DNA of 64,000 nt from Neurospora crassa OR74A (GCF_000182925.2 NC_026503.1:3720001-3784000), one strand, 5' to 3'; positions 9,836 to 23,050 are shown, counted from the first letter of the stretch. The notes: a model not told the origin generated them from the sequence alone. Translations and numbers: made by a program.

Positions 9836-11296
9836 TCATCCTTCGGTGATTTTCGAGCGTTGAGAAACGGGCCGCGCTTCTTGCCCCGTCGCGTCTGATA
9901 TAGCCGTCTTCACCGTCTTCACCGACCGAATCGTGCTCTGGTCTCCATCCCGAAGCGTCCCGCAGTCAGACTCCGTTGGTACTGCCCCTGTGCCCCTGGC
10001 CAGCCACTGCTCCTGCGCCGTTGGTTTCCTGGCAACCATGACCCGGAGCTTGACCACAAATTTGCCCGTCCTCGAGGTGTCCTCGGCAATCGCCCTCGTC
10101 TCCAGGGCAGTCTGCTTACACATGTCCCGCACCACCTTGGGATCCCAACCCAGAAACTTGGTCAGAGAGCGCAAGCAGCATGCCTCCAGGCCCGTAACGA
10201 CCGTGAACAGATAAAAGCTCCCGTAGCTGCTGTTTTCGCGGGAACCGACTCCCATGTCGTACACGGTTTCCTTGACGTCTACGTACCCGAGTTCCTCGAG
10301 GAGTTCCTTGCTCATGTGGTCAATCCCGCGCGGCCGCCCCGCCACTCGCGCGGCTTCCAAAATCCCTTTGGCCAACAGGTGTGCGGGCGAGTCTGGCGCA
10401 AAGTAAGATAAAAAGTTCTCGGAGGTGAAGTGGTCGTCGTAGTCGATAACTTCGATCCAGCCGCCGGGTTTGAGGCAGTTGTACGCCTGCTGGTAGATGT
10501 AGCGCCAGTCGGAAAAGGCGCCTTCCATGTTCCGGAAATGCACCAAATCGACTGCGTCAGCTGGGCGAATCCACTCGTCCTCGGCGTTCTCGATGTGAAA
10601 CTCGACGTTGAAGGGGACCTGATGGGTTGGCTGGATAGGCGCAATATCGGTTCCAAACACCTCGCACCGCGGATACTTTTCCGCCATTCCTATCGCCCAT
10701 TCACCGATGCCCGTGCCGATGTCGAGAATGTAGCTAGGGTTGTGCAACGGTACCGTGGTCAGCTCGAGGTTGAACAGCTTGAGGTACACTTGGTGAGCTA
10801 CATATTGGCGCGTTTGCTCGGTCTGGTCAACTGGCATGAAGTAGTCGCCACAGTAGGTCCGATCGTGCTCGGTGGTGTAGTCGACATCTTCGGCGTATAA
10901 TGTTCGCGCCGAGTCACTGGAAGAAGAGAAAGCAGACTGTGAGTACGCCTCTGCTATTACAGATACCAGACGTCATTTGGGCAAAGATCATTGAACGCAC
11001 ATTGTGGCATCATCATGCGCAGAGCCAGAGCCAGGGTGATGAGGACGATCGACTTGATACGCAGCCGTCATATTGGGGTAGGCATCCATGGTGTATATGG
11101 ATACCGTGTCTTCGTTTTCGTCGTCTACCTCGAGCTGAGCAATGGCGGGATTGTTCATTATTATCGGAGCGTCTCCTGACGGGCTTTGACTTCCTGCTTG
11201 CTGACCTACTGCCGCAGGACCGTTCACACTCCCAGCCAAAGGTCTAGGACTTGGGGCTCCGTTGGGGCCGGGAGAGGCTCTCTGATCTTGTGGCAT
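9836..11296 (-). CDS. LaeA-like SAM-dependent methyltransferase
   Basis: Two exons, 11001-11296 and 9836-10916, joined across an 84-nt intron (GTGCGT...CAG); the join restores the frame as ATIDSARTLYAEDVDYTTEH and gives 458 aa. The N-terminal ~100 residues are disordered and Pro/Ala-rich. The catalytic domain carries motif I 'DIGTGIGEWAIGMAEKYP', then 'EVFGTDIAPIQP' and the later 'LKPGGWIEVIDYDD', the pattern of class I methyltransferases of the LaeA/TAM group common in filamentous fungi. LaeA itself governs secondary metabolism and development; most paralogues have unknown substrates, and I cannot say which this is. No secondary-metabolite genes are adjacent. The leader upstream of the ATG is strongly pyrimidine-rich on the coding strand to about 11.9 kb, suggesting a long 5'UTR. 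Confidence 0.88.
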
Positions 11297-12945
11297 TTTT
11301 TTTCTTCCTTTTGTTTTTTGCTGTTGTTGGTCCTATCTTTCTAGTGAGTGCCTGATAATTCTGCTGGGCGTGTTTGCTCGTTGCCGTCTTTTATCCATTA
11401 GATTCTTTGGCGAATATTGCTGAAGTCGCGAATTAGCTGAGAAACTGCATCAGAGGCAGCGTAAAGTGAGAAAGCGGCAGTGTTGTGGTCGTTTTCGTCC
11501 TCCCATACAGTGGTTGCTCGGTCAAACGAAGGTGTGGGTAGGACAAACACACAAGGGTTGGGGAAACCGAACAAGAAAAAGAAAAGCCAGACAAGAGGAA
11601 GCGAGGAGCAGGAGGAGATAGTCGGTAAGAGGTGAAGTGGGATGGAGAAGATCCCGAGTCATTCCAGACCTCCAGTCGGAGCCAAATGGGAGACGGCCAG
11701 ATGAGGAGGCCAGACGGAGAGGACGGGTAACACCAGCACGGGACGGGACTGGCTGGAGCCAGGACAGGGCAAAAGGTGAAGAAGGACTCAAGAATAGACC
11801 AACGACAGACAAAGACAATAAAGAGGGAGAAGAGAGGCGACCGGGACTGTTAACCGAGAGCAAACCCAACCCCCAGAGTCTCTGGCGTCTGGCTCTAGGC
11901 CCGCATTTAATAAAGTGAGGGTGGACGACGAGCTAGCGCACTTGTAGCTAGTGCCCCTTAGGGTCGCCTTTAGTCTCCTTCAAGCTACAGTGGCACCGTC
12001 CCACTGGGACTGGCTGCCACTAGAGGTTTGAAAACTGCACTTCCAATTTGCCCGCGTCGTGATCGATCCATTCCGCCAGGTTGGATCCCATCCGTCTCTC
12101 GTCCCGTCCCTGACGATGAGAGCGGAGAAGGACGATGAGCTGGGACGAAGGCCAACGAGGTCCACCCCCATGGGATAGGATACATACATACATATGTACA
12201 TATACTGTAGTGTACAAGTGCGGTACGGCACAGCATCGGCTCGTTGTGGTGCTGCAGATGCTCGCACGTAAAACCAACAGCCGGTAGCCAGTTGGAAGAG
12301 AGCAAGCACATGGGGCCTGGGCATTGAGTCTCACCGTCCGGCTTTCCCCCGAATGGCCACTTGCGGCCGGGGACTCGATTAGAATCACCACCAACCCGAT
12401 TGTGCTGCGAAACTGCCTCGGTAGCAATCGCTTTCACTCTTTCACAGAGCGGATGATACCTTGATGGTACCTAAAAGAGATCAGTGATCATGAAAGTGGC
12501 CTGACATGTTGTTTTACCCGGATGCCGGACAGGTCGCATCACAACCCAAAGTGCATTTCAAGGTGGACCCCATGTTTGGTGTTTTCACTCGACGGCCCAG
12601 CCACGATCCGACAAGATGCACCAACAAGGTGAAAAGGTGCGTCACCTGGGGCCATGTCCCATGGCCATATTTATTCATCCATTGACCGTCTTGTCCAGCT
12701 GCCGGATCGAGAGGTCCTCTCCGACACCCAGCCTCTCAGCCAGACCTACCGAACCAATGCCGAGGAGACCGTGCGCGCTCTTACACCCATACATACTTGA
12801 GTTCCTGACCCGGCACTGGATGGTGGAGTCAGCCGCAACGGAATGGGTGGATGGTCAGGGACGGAGCAGTGCCGTTGACATGGATAGACTGGTGAGAAAG
12901 GGCCGACCTCCGGGTACTCTGTCCCTTCCTTTTTTCCACTGAATG

Positions 12946-12982
<37 letters not shown>
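12946..12982. repeat. Homopolymer run of 37 A
   Basis: An uninterrupted run of 37 A. No recognisable retroposed body lies directly 5' of it, so it may be simple slippage expansion. Confidence 0.9.
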
Positions 12983-12984
<2 letters not shown>

Positions 12985-14026
12985 CCCATCGCGTTTCTTG
13001 GGTGCGCTTCCCCGTCTGCAATGGAATGCAATCCTGCACTGCAGCATCTCTCATTCTGACCGTATCCCACAAGACTCCGAAGGGTGACATAATAGCCATT
13101 GGATACACGTACATATAGTAATTGTACGTTTGTGCTTCCGACACATATCACAGCCTACCTACTGCGTACACCGTACACAACAGACCATGCCTACCTATAC
13201 ACAGTATGTACCACAATACAGCTGCGGGAACAGCAGGAGTGGCAGCCGCCGCGGACGGGCATACCCCCGAGACACATCGTCTCGGCCTAAGCCATCAATC
13301 ACTAACAACCAGCTGATTGGGACGAAACCGAACCCGGTGCGCTGGACTCGGGGCCCCTTGACATTCTCCACTTTGTATGGAGGCACACGTTTGGTGCCAT
13401 GTGGGTGGAGAGTTCTCAAGAGACAGAAAAATGTTTATTTTCGAACATTGAACTGTTCCGTCGGTACCCCCGTAACTGGCGTCAGTTACATACGACTACA
13501 CTAGGTACGTACTGCATATGTAGTAGCAACAAATCGGGCCCCATACAGATCTTCTGCTTCTTTAGAACCATCTTGCGAGGGTTTGTTCGAACCTTCGGGT
13601 TTATGACCTATGGACTCCGGACATGTGCTCTGCAGCATGTCTTCAATGTCATGAACTTTGTTGGTGGTTGGTTCTTGGTCTGGCCCCCGATGTCCCGGCC
13701 ACCTCCACCTCACCCCGGGATGAAAGTCGGGAAATACATATATACGCTGTTATTCTTTTGTCTTCCAAACAGGCGCTCACCACAACTCCCGGCCCAACAT
13801 CCGGCGGCGGAGTACAATATGTATACAAATGCAAGCAAGGCGCATGTCAGGCATCTCCTCCTGTGGAAAAGCCCCTGAAGTCAAGACTGTATGTAAATCG
13901 TGATGCTTCTAAACTCATGATTATCCTCATCATGCTCTCTTCAGTCCTTCCATGCATCCCGGCCATCCTTCCAGACTCATTCCTCACTATGCAACTCCCT
14001 CCTGCCACGCGGCGTGCATTCGTTGT

Positions 14027-14073
14027 GTACATACATACATACATACATACATACATACATACATACATACATA
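14027..14073. repeat. (ACAT)n tetranucleotide microsatellite
   Basis: About 11-12 perfect units in tandem. A shorter relative of the same motif occurs at about 12181-12194. Confidence 0.9.
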
Positions 14074-15369
14074 GCGTAGGTACCAGACCGTGTCCTATAT
14101 ACTTCCCTGCCCTCACTCAGCACTCAGCACTCAGAGAGAGAGAGAGATAGAGAGGCAGACGGGGAGAGGAACCGGCCCGACCCTCGCTTAGTTGCAACAC
14201 AACTTTTGAACTAGCGGTCAATTTCTGGCACCAACAGGTCTTTCATTTTCCCCTACTTCTCTCCCTTACCTCCACCCCCTCACACGTGTTTTCATACGCC
14301 ATAACCAATCCGCGTCTTTGGACAAATTCCCGTCGTACGTCATAGGTCAGACAGATACCCGACTGCCAGCCAGTCTGTTACACTCTGTTAAAAATAAAAA
14401 TAAAAACAGGTCCGACCAACCGGTTGCCCGGACAGATTTGGACCCCAAAATTCGCAATCATGTACAAGGGACGAAAAAGAAGGGAAAGAAACAAGAGAGA
14501 AAGAAGGATCAAAGTGAATGCGTTACTGCGCTTAAAAGTCGCAGGTTGTTGGGTCTGGACCGTTTTGTTTTTTTTCCTTTTTTTTTTCTGTTGGTGGATG
14601 TTTGCTTGTTTCATCCTTTGTTTCTTCTAATTCATCAAAAAAGAAAAAAAATGATATGCATAGAGTAAAAATAGATGATCTATCTGTTTACTAAGAAAAA
14701 AAAAGGTTTAATGGTGGAGACGCAGATAACGTATCGAAGGATAGCAACCTTTATTCTTTCTTTTCAGTGAACAGGCTGAGCAGCGAGGATACATTCCCTG
14801 AAACAGGAGTTAGGCGGAAGTGTAGATGTGTGTATGTGTTTGTGTTTGTGTGGTCTAAGCGCATCTATTTCGATCAAAAGATTCGTCTTGTCTGCTTCCT
14901 CGCTAGGGAAGCGAGAGATACGTGCAAAAAAAGCCAACATACTATGTATAAGCAAAAGCCTATGTGTAAGATCGTATCAACTAATTGACCCTCACTCCGT
15001 CATCCCTAAATTTTTGTTGTCGAATTTTAATATTTATCTTCATTTTTTCCATAGTCATTGAACTGAACCATGGTGAGCCTACTGGACAGGACCTACCCGT
15101 TTTTTCCATCATCCCTAGCTGTTCTCTTTCCGCAAACTCCGGCGTTACTCAGCAAAGCACCTTCCCGTTGACATCCCGGTATCGATCCCTATTGCTTCCA
15201 TCTGGTATCAGAAGAAAACACCAAAAAGAAATGGCATGATAAATGGTTTCTAGAACTCCAGATCCAATAAAAAGTACCTGCCCCCTCTCCGCTCTATAGG
15301 TGCTACCCCTGCGCCATTTTCATTCAAACAACTCTTTTCGTGCCTCGGTAGCCCCGTCTAGAAGCAAAT

Positions 15370-17403
15370 TCACAACGTTCTTGTCAAGCCTGTCCACGAC
15401 AGTTTAGCACAGCGACCCCCTTCTTGAGTAATATCTCCCCGGGCCTTCTTGTTGAAGCGGTGGCTATCGTTGGTGATATCATCGACCACGATTGAAAGCT
15501 TGCGCTTCTTTCGTGATCGTGCCTCGTCGTCGTAAACGATCGTTAGTGGGTTATATGCCGTATCCTCATCGTCGAAACCATCGTCCTCATCTAATGTGAT
15601 CCCTGGGCTTACAAGGCCGGTGCTGGAGGCGAGCTCTCGTGGGCGTGGAGAAGCTAGAGCGCAGCTTCTTGGTATCCTGCTAGAATAATAATCCGTGTTG
15701 TCTCGCGACGTTTCCCTTGTGTGGTGAAGATATTTTCTTGTGCGGTGTTTGTGATGATGTTGATGCTGATATTGTTGGTGGCGTGACCTGAACGAACCCG
15801 ATGCTTCCTTCAGTATATCGGATGACTTTCTGACCCCCGTATTCTCTCTTGATTCCAAAGTGACGGGCTTGTCACACATCTCGGCCACCTCTTGATCCAT
15901 TACCCCGTCTTCGCCCCCCGCTGTTATAGGGAAGGGCCTCAATACGTTGGTAATATCATCCCACCACCTTTCCCCAAACCGTCTGTACCAGTCCACAGTG
16001 ATCCTGAGCCCCTCTTCAAAAGTTGTCTTCGGCTCCCAACCTAGTTTTCGCAGTTTCGTACCGTCAACGGCATACCGGTGATCGTTGAAAGGTCGGTCGT
16101 GAGTGTACTTGACCCAACGATGGATCTCTTCTTGTTCTGCCCCCAGAGGCGACGAGGAGGGCGGGGATGTGGTATAGTTGCAAGGAGGAGATGATGTCGG
16201 AGACCGACAGGGGATGATCTCCATCTCGGTTAGGAGTTTGTGGCAAAGCGACAAGTTGCTGATTTCATCGTAAGAACCAACGTTATAGATCTCCCCTAGC
16301 TGACCTCTGTGCAGAATGGTATCGAACGCGTCGGCGGCGTCGCCTGCAAAAAGATAACGACGAGTGGGCGAGCCGTCTCCGTGAAGGACGACGGGCTCTC
16401 CTCGGGCGAGTAGGCAAGTGAACTTTGGGATGATTTCTGGCGGAGGCATTAGCAAGGCAAACATGGTGGGGAAGAAGGGATAAACTCACTCTCCGGGTAC
16501 TGGTGAGGGCCATAGACATTGTTGCTCCTCACTATAATGATGGGTAATTTAAAGCTCTTCTTGTAAGAGTTCACCAGCATCTCGGCAGCAGCTTTGCTGG
16601 CCGCATAGGGGTTAGTGGGTGCCAGAATGCTCGTCTCCAGAAGATCATCTTCATCATCCTTTACCTCGCCATATACTTCATCGGTAGACACGTGTATGAA
16701 GCGCTTGATGCCCGCTTTTCGAGCGCTCTCGAGCAGAACATGGGTACCGTAAACATTGGTATGAGTGAAACCGAACGGATTTCCAAAACTCAAATCGACA
16801 TGTGATTGCGCGGCAAAGTGAAAGATGGTGTCGATATTGTATCGCTCCAGACAGTCCATGACCTCGGAAGGATTCGTAATGTCGCCTCTGTAAAACGAGA
16901 AGTTCGGCTCATGTTCTAGTACCCTGGTGTTGTTGAGCGATGCGCAGTAGTCTAACTTGTCGAATGAGACGACATTGTAGGCTTCTGGATACGTCAATAC
17001 CAAGTGTCTGACAACCCAACATGCTCTGACATACCAACTCTGTTAACCAAAGGTACGGATAAGAAAACAAGACAGGCAGATTTATGCTAGACAGGGGTCG
17101 GTAATCGTGGGTAGGGTAAGTCTTACATGAAACCAGCGCCTCCTGTTACCATGATGTTCTTTACATCAGGCAGAGGATCAAACTTTGTAGTGCCGGTGAA
17201 TACAGGAGCATCACGCCAAATTTCGTTGACCTCGAAAGGGCTCTCCAGTTGGGAGCTGGGTGAAATAGGCGTGACTGCTAACAAGACGAAGATGAGTTAG
17301 CATAAAAATCAAACAAGTGAAAGACAAGCAGTGAGTTCCATCATTGGAAACTGGACTCACCGCTGTTGTACCGGCTGGTTGGCTCTTGTGTTGCGAAAGT
17401 CAT
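15370..17403 (-). CDS. NDP-sugar 4,6-dehydratase (RmlB-like) with long C-terminal extension
   Basis: Four exons: 17361-17403, 17127-17274, 16490-17025 and 15370-16436, 597 aa. The joins give 'VTGGAGFIACWVVRHL', the Rossmann dinucleotide motif of extended short-chain dehydrogenases. Further on come 'HFAAQSHVDLSFGNP', 'HVSTDEVYGE' (the Asp-Glu pair used for water removal by dTDP-glucose 4,6-dehydratases) and the catalytic Tyr-x3-Lys in 'NPYAASKAAAE'. The family converts dTDP- or UDP-glucose to the 4-keto-6-deoxy sugar, a step toward rhamnose. About 200 residues beyond the ~380-residue enzyme are extra: low complexity, His/Arg/Ser-rich, with a nuclear-signal-like RSRKKRK cluster. No other rhamnose gene is adjacent. 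The first exon encodes only 14 residues, typical for this genome. The sugar nucleotide used is not evident from sequence. Confidence 0.88.
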
Positions 17404-20032
17404 TATTTGGTTCTGGCCGCCTCTTGAATACCCGAAGAAACAAGGTCTGATGGCAAAGTGGCTGGATGCGGTGCACCCTTCCTTATGAGCCACCCGGGAG
17501 TTCGCGTAGAGGCGTATGCGTACGCCCGATGACTGGGTTTATTATTATTATGTCAGGTTAATTTTTTTCTTTTCTTTCTAGATGGTTACATTCCTTCTTC
17601 CGTTTGTAAGTAACTGAATCTGTGATAGATTCGTACCGCGTCATTGGAGACATGTGTCTTGGGCAACCACATACATAAAAGGTGCAGTGAAACATGCAGA
17701 GCGCATAGACGCGCGAGGGTATCGTGTAAGTTACTTGACAAAACCTCGAGGATGTGGCGCCTGTTTTAGTCTTCGAAAGGGTCGAGAGTAGTAGTCACGG
17801 ACCGAACGCGCCATGCGAATGATGAGGGCGGAACTGAAAAGAAACGCAGGTTGAAGAAACGAGGAGCAAACGAGTGACAACGGCGTGACAGTGACACAAC
17901 CAAGTTGGCATGAATGTGGTGGAAGAAAGTCAAGCTCTCGTAATTGTCGTAATGGTAATGGTCGCATTAATCCCTGGCGGACCCTGGCTCTCCGGACACC
18001 CAAGACACGGTGCACCGATTCGGTATGCGCACCGGTATACCACCTCGGCTTGGGATAAGAGGGTGCGTAACCCGTGAGATAGAGAGTGGTGATAATGTGA
18101 TGATGGGAGAAGAAACCTAGGCAAAGGTTGGGGTTTGCCACTTTTGTGTTTGATTTTGTGGTTTGGGTTCCGTTCTCTTCTAGAGAATTCAACTTTGACT
18201 TGCTACCAATGGAAGCAAAGTAAACATGCCTGTACAGCCCTGAAAGTTGCCTGACGCTTACGGGCAAAGATCCGCGGGAGGATGTCACTGCCACATTTCA
18301 ACGACAGTCCAAGGTTCCTGCCCGGTTTGTTCTGTGCCTTGGGACGGACGATTGCGGTGCTGCCCCTGAACTGAAACTTGGTTATCACCACCACTGGGGC
18401 TTTAAATAACGATATGCCCCAGGGTCCCCACGAGGGCATAGCCCGCTGCGGGTTGAGGTTGAATTAATTCAATGACTCGACAGATGGAAGTGGAAAAAGC
18501 CTGGGAATACCCAACTTCGGTGTACCTGATAGGCGCGGTTGAAATTCCATTCCTGCCCCGCATAAAAGTCCACTGGCCGCCGATTTCCCCATACACCATC
18601 TCCACGTTAGTGTAGTGTAGAGTTTAGGGTTCTCCGCTCTCCTGGTGGAGGTCTGCAGTGCGTCATAACGGCCATTCTAATGATAACCTAACCCTCGGCC
18701 TTCCTCCTACAAATCCATCTGGTCTTCATCCCTTTGGCCACTATGAACGAGACAATGGAAGACCCGATTAATGCCAGCAAACACACGCCTTCATTCCTGA
18801 AGAAACCGTTTTCTTTCTGTCTCAGCACTTTTTCGCCGTAAACGAGATTTTCCACTAGCTTCATGCGAGGCGCATCATTCTCAACCGCCTGCACTGCAGC
18901 CAGGATACCACACCCACCTCCACATTGGCACATGTATCGGCCTGTATGCTGGTCATCGCGGATCGAGACGTCAAGTCGCTCGAAGCTGCGCTGAACCGTG
19001 TTGCATTTTCATGTACGAACTTGACCCAGTGTCACTTGAGCCGAAATTTCACTGAGCGATGGATATGATGGCCATCTCCTCGTCTTGGCACACATTTTGG
19101 TTCATCTACGGAAGGAAACTCTTTAAAGCCGAGACAGAAACAGTTTCGGATTCAGCACCAAAATCATTGTTAATGCCGAGGGCCCCAGAATGTGTTGATG
19201 GTCTCAGTAGTCAAGACATACGAGATGTTTTGGAAAGGCTTATGTACTTGGGTCCTGTTTGTCGGATCTTGTCTTACACGAAAAACCCGTGGTCGATGTG
19301 ATCTTCTTTTCCTCTTCCGTGAGGGTTTGACATTTCCTCCCATACATATATATGGCTTTCATACTCAACATGATGTAGCCGATGGGTAACTGATCGATGT
19401 GACCCTGATACCCGCGTTATCCGAAGAAAGAGCTACCGTCTCGGTCTAGCATCATATTGCCCGTCACCGAATTTTCAACTTCAACATTTCACTAGCAAGA
19501 ATACCGGAACACTTGATGAACGAGATGTTAAGAGATCAAGATAAAACGGCCACAAGCGCATCTTCACCCTCAGAATGAGCTAGATCAACCAAAATCAGCG
19601 GGACAAGCACCAGCAGAAATGACAGCTTTCATCTCGAAAAGTTCAAGACACCAGGAGACGTCAAAGTTGGCTAAGATGAATAAGACTAAAGCCTCTTGCT
19701 TTCTGAATAGGAAAACCAAACACATTGACTATCTAGGGAAAACTCTCCCGCACCCGCCTTCATTTGAATGGCGGTCAATATCGTAGTCTCAATACTGATT
19801 GTTCATCTTTCCCTGCTCTCCTCTCCCAACAGTTCCTTACGAACAACCGAACCAACCCAGGTCTTCACAATTCAGTCCATTTCTCCACCCCATCCTTCCA
19901 ATTAACCCAGCTCTCCTTCGCAACCTTCCACTTCCTCACCACCTACCTGACCGTCTTCCTCCTCTCGCGACCTCCCCTCTCGCTCTTTGTCCTCGCTCCA
20001 TCTCTCCCCGAGACACTCCCCTCAGCGTGGCC
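17404..20032. other. Intergenic region
   Basis: It holds the upstream region of the dehydratase and, at its right end (about 19790-20032), a strongly pyrimidine-rich tract that reads as a leader for the small membrane protein gene. Frames in between lack codon bias and I call none of them. Confidence 0.4.
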
Positions 20033-20444
20033 ATGTCCCTCGATGTGATCCTTCCTCATTGGCTAATAGCTTTTAATTCTGTAACCTTCTACCAAATCGC
20101 TTGGATCTTGCTCACGCCAATCGTGGCGTGACGAATCACGTTCTCTACCACTCCGTCTTACCCGAGAGAGCCATGTTGGCTTTGGTCCCAGCTTGTCGTG
20201 TGCGGGGTGTGGATAGTCAGTCATTATGATATCCTATCTTTTACCTCTTTCAACCAAAACCGTACCTGGTTCAGCAACAGATCAAACCCAAAAGCAAGTC
20301 GAAATCATAACCCTCTAGGGCATCCTCTTCTCACTTCTCGGCATCCTCGGCTCGTCCCTCTACACCATCTGGATCGCCCACTATCACCGCAACTCGGCGG
20401 CATCTCCAGCTTCTCTTGCCGATGATACTGAGCAGAATGGCTGA
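20033..20444 (+). CDS. Probable 71-aa single-pass membrane protein
   Basis: Two short exons, 20033-20122 and 20319-20444, are proposed. The ATG follows a long C/T-rich leader ending ggccATG, typical here. Exon 1 encodes MSLDVILPHWLIAFNS and a hydrophobic stretch to 'WILLTPI'. Exon 2, entered after ctctAG, encodes 'GILFSLLGILGSSLYTIWIA' then HYHRN and a polar acidic tail ending at TGA. Joined in phase they form one continuous ~30-residue hydrophobic segment followed by basic residues, as in a single-span small membrane protein. The weak points are the donor (ATC|GTGGCG) and the 196-nt intron; GTAACC 42 bp upstream also keeps the frame but would remove half of the hydrophobic segment. Function unknown. 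Confidence 0.45.
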
Positions 20445-20740
20445 GATTTCGTTGCTGGGTTAGATATCCAGTGGCTATGCTCAAGGAGGAAGCCAAGAAG
20501 GCTGGTCATAAATCGTAGAAAGGGAGAGGAAACCGGCGGTACATGCACAGAAAATAGGTAGTCTTGAAGTACAGTCATAGTGACCTGATGTTGATGAATC
20601 ATGCCTTCCTCCCAAACCCTTTTGTGAACCGATAACGCCACATACACACTTTGAACAAGACAAATACTCTCCAGTGCCAACAGAGACGATGGCATACTGA
20701 AAGAAGGGTATCACCAATACTACTATCATGATCAGCCCCC

Positions 20741-22246
20741 TTAGAGGTTGAAGCGCGTGCGAACCTTCTCCATCTTGGCCTTCCACTCCCACTTCAAAGC
20801 ATCCTCTCCTTCGCTGCCAGCCCGACCGATACCCTTATCCACTCTACGAAGCTTGAGAGTGAATCCTATCAAAACAAGTCAGCCACTTTCGGTTCATTCG
20901 CCAAAACTTTTGTTTTCCGCGGTAGCAAGACTTACTGGGTCCAATCTCCTGCAAACCAGCACGGATACCCTGCATACCCTCCATCTCCTTGCCCTCCGCA
21001 GTAACCACGTTCTTCTCCGTCGTGCGGGCCTCGCGGAAGACGTAGCGGTGGCGGCGAAAGAAGATGTAATCACGCTGGTTGTGCAATGTCACGACCTGGC
21101 GACCCGAAAGCTCGGGCCTGGGAGGGAACATGGTGTGCATGGATTTAGCGGCGAGGATACCGAGAGGGGTCTTGAATCCATTGAGGAGAAGCTCGGGCTG
21201 TATTTTTTTTTTGGTTGCAATGCTTAGTCTCAATGTCCTGTAATTAATGGACTTGGGGATTAGGATGGACGGCTTACGTAGTGGTTTGTAGGGTTACCGT
21301 GGCCAAGGAGAGCCTTTCCAGGCAGGTAGTTCCGGATGGTGTATGTCAACGAAGGACCAGGGGCAACATCTTCGCCGTTGAGATGGATGACGGTCAGGGA
21401 GCTAGGCTTCTTGAGATCTTCGCCGACAATCATGAGAATCGTGTATCCACGGTCTGTAACAATTCAGGCCTGTGTTAGCAATTTTCTCTTGGGCAACAAA
21501 ACTCCAACCTGGGTGCGCTACTCACTCTTGGCAAACTTTGCGATCTCGCGAACACTATACTTGTGTCCATACGCGTGCGCACTGCGTCTGATGTACGTGC
21601 TGTTGGGAAAGATGGCAGCAATGTCCTCCGCCTCCTTGTGAATGGTGCCGTTCAAATGGGTGGTGACCAGAATCTTGGGGTCGACTGGGGGTTCCTCGTT
21701 GAAGAGATTGGGAAATTGTCGTGTGAGCGAGTCGGGAGTCATGTCTAGATTTGTCGACGTGGTCGAGGGAGCGATGCTGGGTTTCCTCTGCGCACGCTCC
21801 TGTCTGAGTCTCTCGATGCGCTCCTCGGCATCTTCGTCGTCGTCGTCACCCTCCTCGTCCGAGTCCAACATAGAATCGGCATCGTCGTCCTTCTCCTCAT
21901 CCTCCTCCGTGACTCCATCGGCTAGCCTGGCGGCCTCGGCCTCCTCCTTCTCCAAGCGCCTCCTCTTGAGCTCGGCAACATCCACAGCGACGCCCAGGCT
22001 GTCGTCGTCAACGTCATCCCACACGCGTTTCCTCTCAATGGTCAAGGGTTGGTTGTTTGCGAGGCGCTCTTCTCTGAGTTTGGGATCCTTGGCCTCCTCC
22101 TTCCTCCGGCGGTGACGCTCCTCATGGCGTTCCTTTCCCTGCTCCTTCTTTTGCTTGACGTATAATTGCTTTCTGACAATCTTGTTGGAGGTCTTGAGCG
22201 ACAGCGATCCGCCGGAGCGGTTTTTGCCCTTGTTACCGGACGGCAT
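20741..22246 (-). CDS. rpf1: Ribosome biogenesis factor RPF1 (Brix domain)
   Basis: Four exons: 21526-22246, 21278-21453, 20936-21197 and 20741-20865, 427 aa. The Lys/Arg-rich N-terminus (about 1-90) and acidic stretch (about 115-160, many Asp/Glu) precede the Brix domain, which runs from 'KILVTTHLNGTIHKEAED' through 'HLNGEDVAPGPSLTYTIRNY', 'HGNPTNHYPELLLNGFKT' and 'RQVVTLHNQRDYIFFRRHRY' to 'RFTLKLRRVDKG'. This arrangement is that of yeast Rpf1, a nucleolar factor for 27S pre-rRNA processing and 60S assembly. The ATG at 22246 is preferred over an upstream TTG because it begins the conserved MPSGNKGKN and lies after the leader. It is divergent to the glycyl-tRNA synthetase gene, sharing an 0.8-kb promoter region. 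Confidence 0.93.
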
Positions 22247-23050
22247 ATCGGCTACGATGTGGTAACACGGCGGTGGGATTAGTGGTTGTCGCGGTGTCAA
22301 AATTGTAGGGTAGGATCAATTCTCCAGGTCACAGTTCAAACTTCGACGTGATGCTGGGCAGTTGTTGCTACCTCTACCTGACGGATGAATTGAACGGGCC
22401 CGGTAAACTTTCAACTTTTTTTCTGGGCCCAGAGCCATCAAGGGCGCCAAGACGTGCATCTACAAGGGTACCCCAACAGCTAACGCACGGCCTCAGCCGG
22501 GGACAGGTACGTACCGCTACCCCTCAGTGTACACTACTACCTGACTGTCACCTGCACAGGATGACTCCATCCCGTCCCTTGCTGTAAGTTGGGACGGAAG
22601 CAGAATTTTTGGGATGAAGAACGGCGGCATCACGGACTCTTGATAATCAAATATCAATACCTCTAGCCGATGAAAAGTCACAATAACGCTAGCCAGCGGA
22701 ATGCGCTTTCTGTAAGGGAGTTACTTAGGTAGGTAGAGGTAGTGTACAGTAGCATGTGCAGTTCCACTTCCTGATATGGCTGGTGGATTCCAGCGAGTCG
22801 AGCCTTCTGTCGCGTACCGCGCCGCCACTGACGGCGGCTCGAGAGCGGGAATCTGGACCGCTGTCCCTTGGCTTAGGTTGTCTGGGTCGTTGGTGCCGGC
22901 CCCTCCATGGCGCCCCTCTACCCCCCCAAAGAAAAAAATCATCCCGCGATTCGGTTGAAGTACGTGTTTCAATTGAAAAGGCCTCGACGAAACCTCAGTG
23001 GGCGACCGTGACTCACTTGGTTCCCTTGAGCACTGTAACAAGACCAATTC
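22247..23050. promoter_or_regulatory. Divergent promoter region of rpf1 and glycyl-tRNA synthetase
   Basis: About 800 bp between two divergent translation-related genes. It contains TAGGTAGGTAGAGGTAGTGTAC at about 22726-22747. The last 15 bases of that motif (GTAGAGGTAGTGTAC) recur at about 27650-27664 in the region upstream of cla-4. No separate gene is seen. Confidence 0.5.

Larger units (their letters stand above)
11297..15369. other. Long intergenic region, no gene recognised
   Basis: About 4 kb between the methyltransferase start and the end of the dehydratase gene. The first ~600 bp are the pyrimidine-rich leader of the methyltransferase. Beyond that I see a 37-nt A run, an (ACAT)n array, CAGCACT triplication with an AG run near 14115-14150, and several A/T-rich tracts, but no frame with Neurospora-like codon use. 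A small gene or noncoding RNA cannot be excluded. Confidence 0.4.

Noticed and set aside
13586-13604. GTTCGAA word resembling a tRNA T-loop
   Set aside because: No cloverleaf can be drawn: acceptor, D and anticodon arms are missing. Similar isolated words elsewhere were dismissed for the same reason; I found no tRNA in the window.
14460-14630. Lys/Arg-rich then Phe/Trp-rich short frame
   Set aside because: Composition follows purine-rich then T-rich tracts; no supporting splice or leader signals beyond a diffuse C/T-rich patch upstream.
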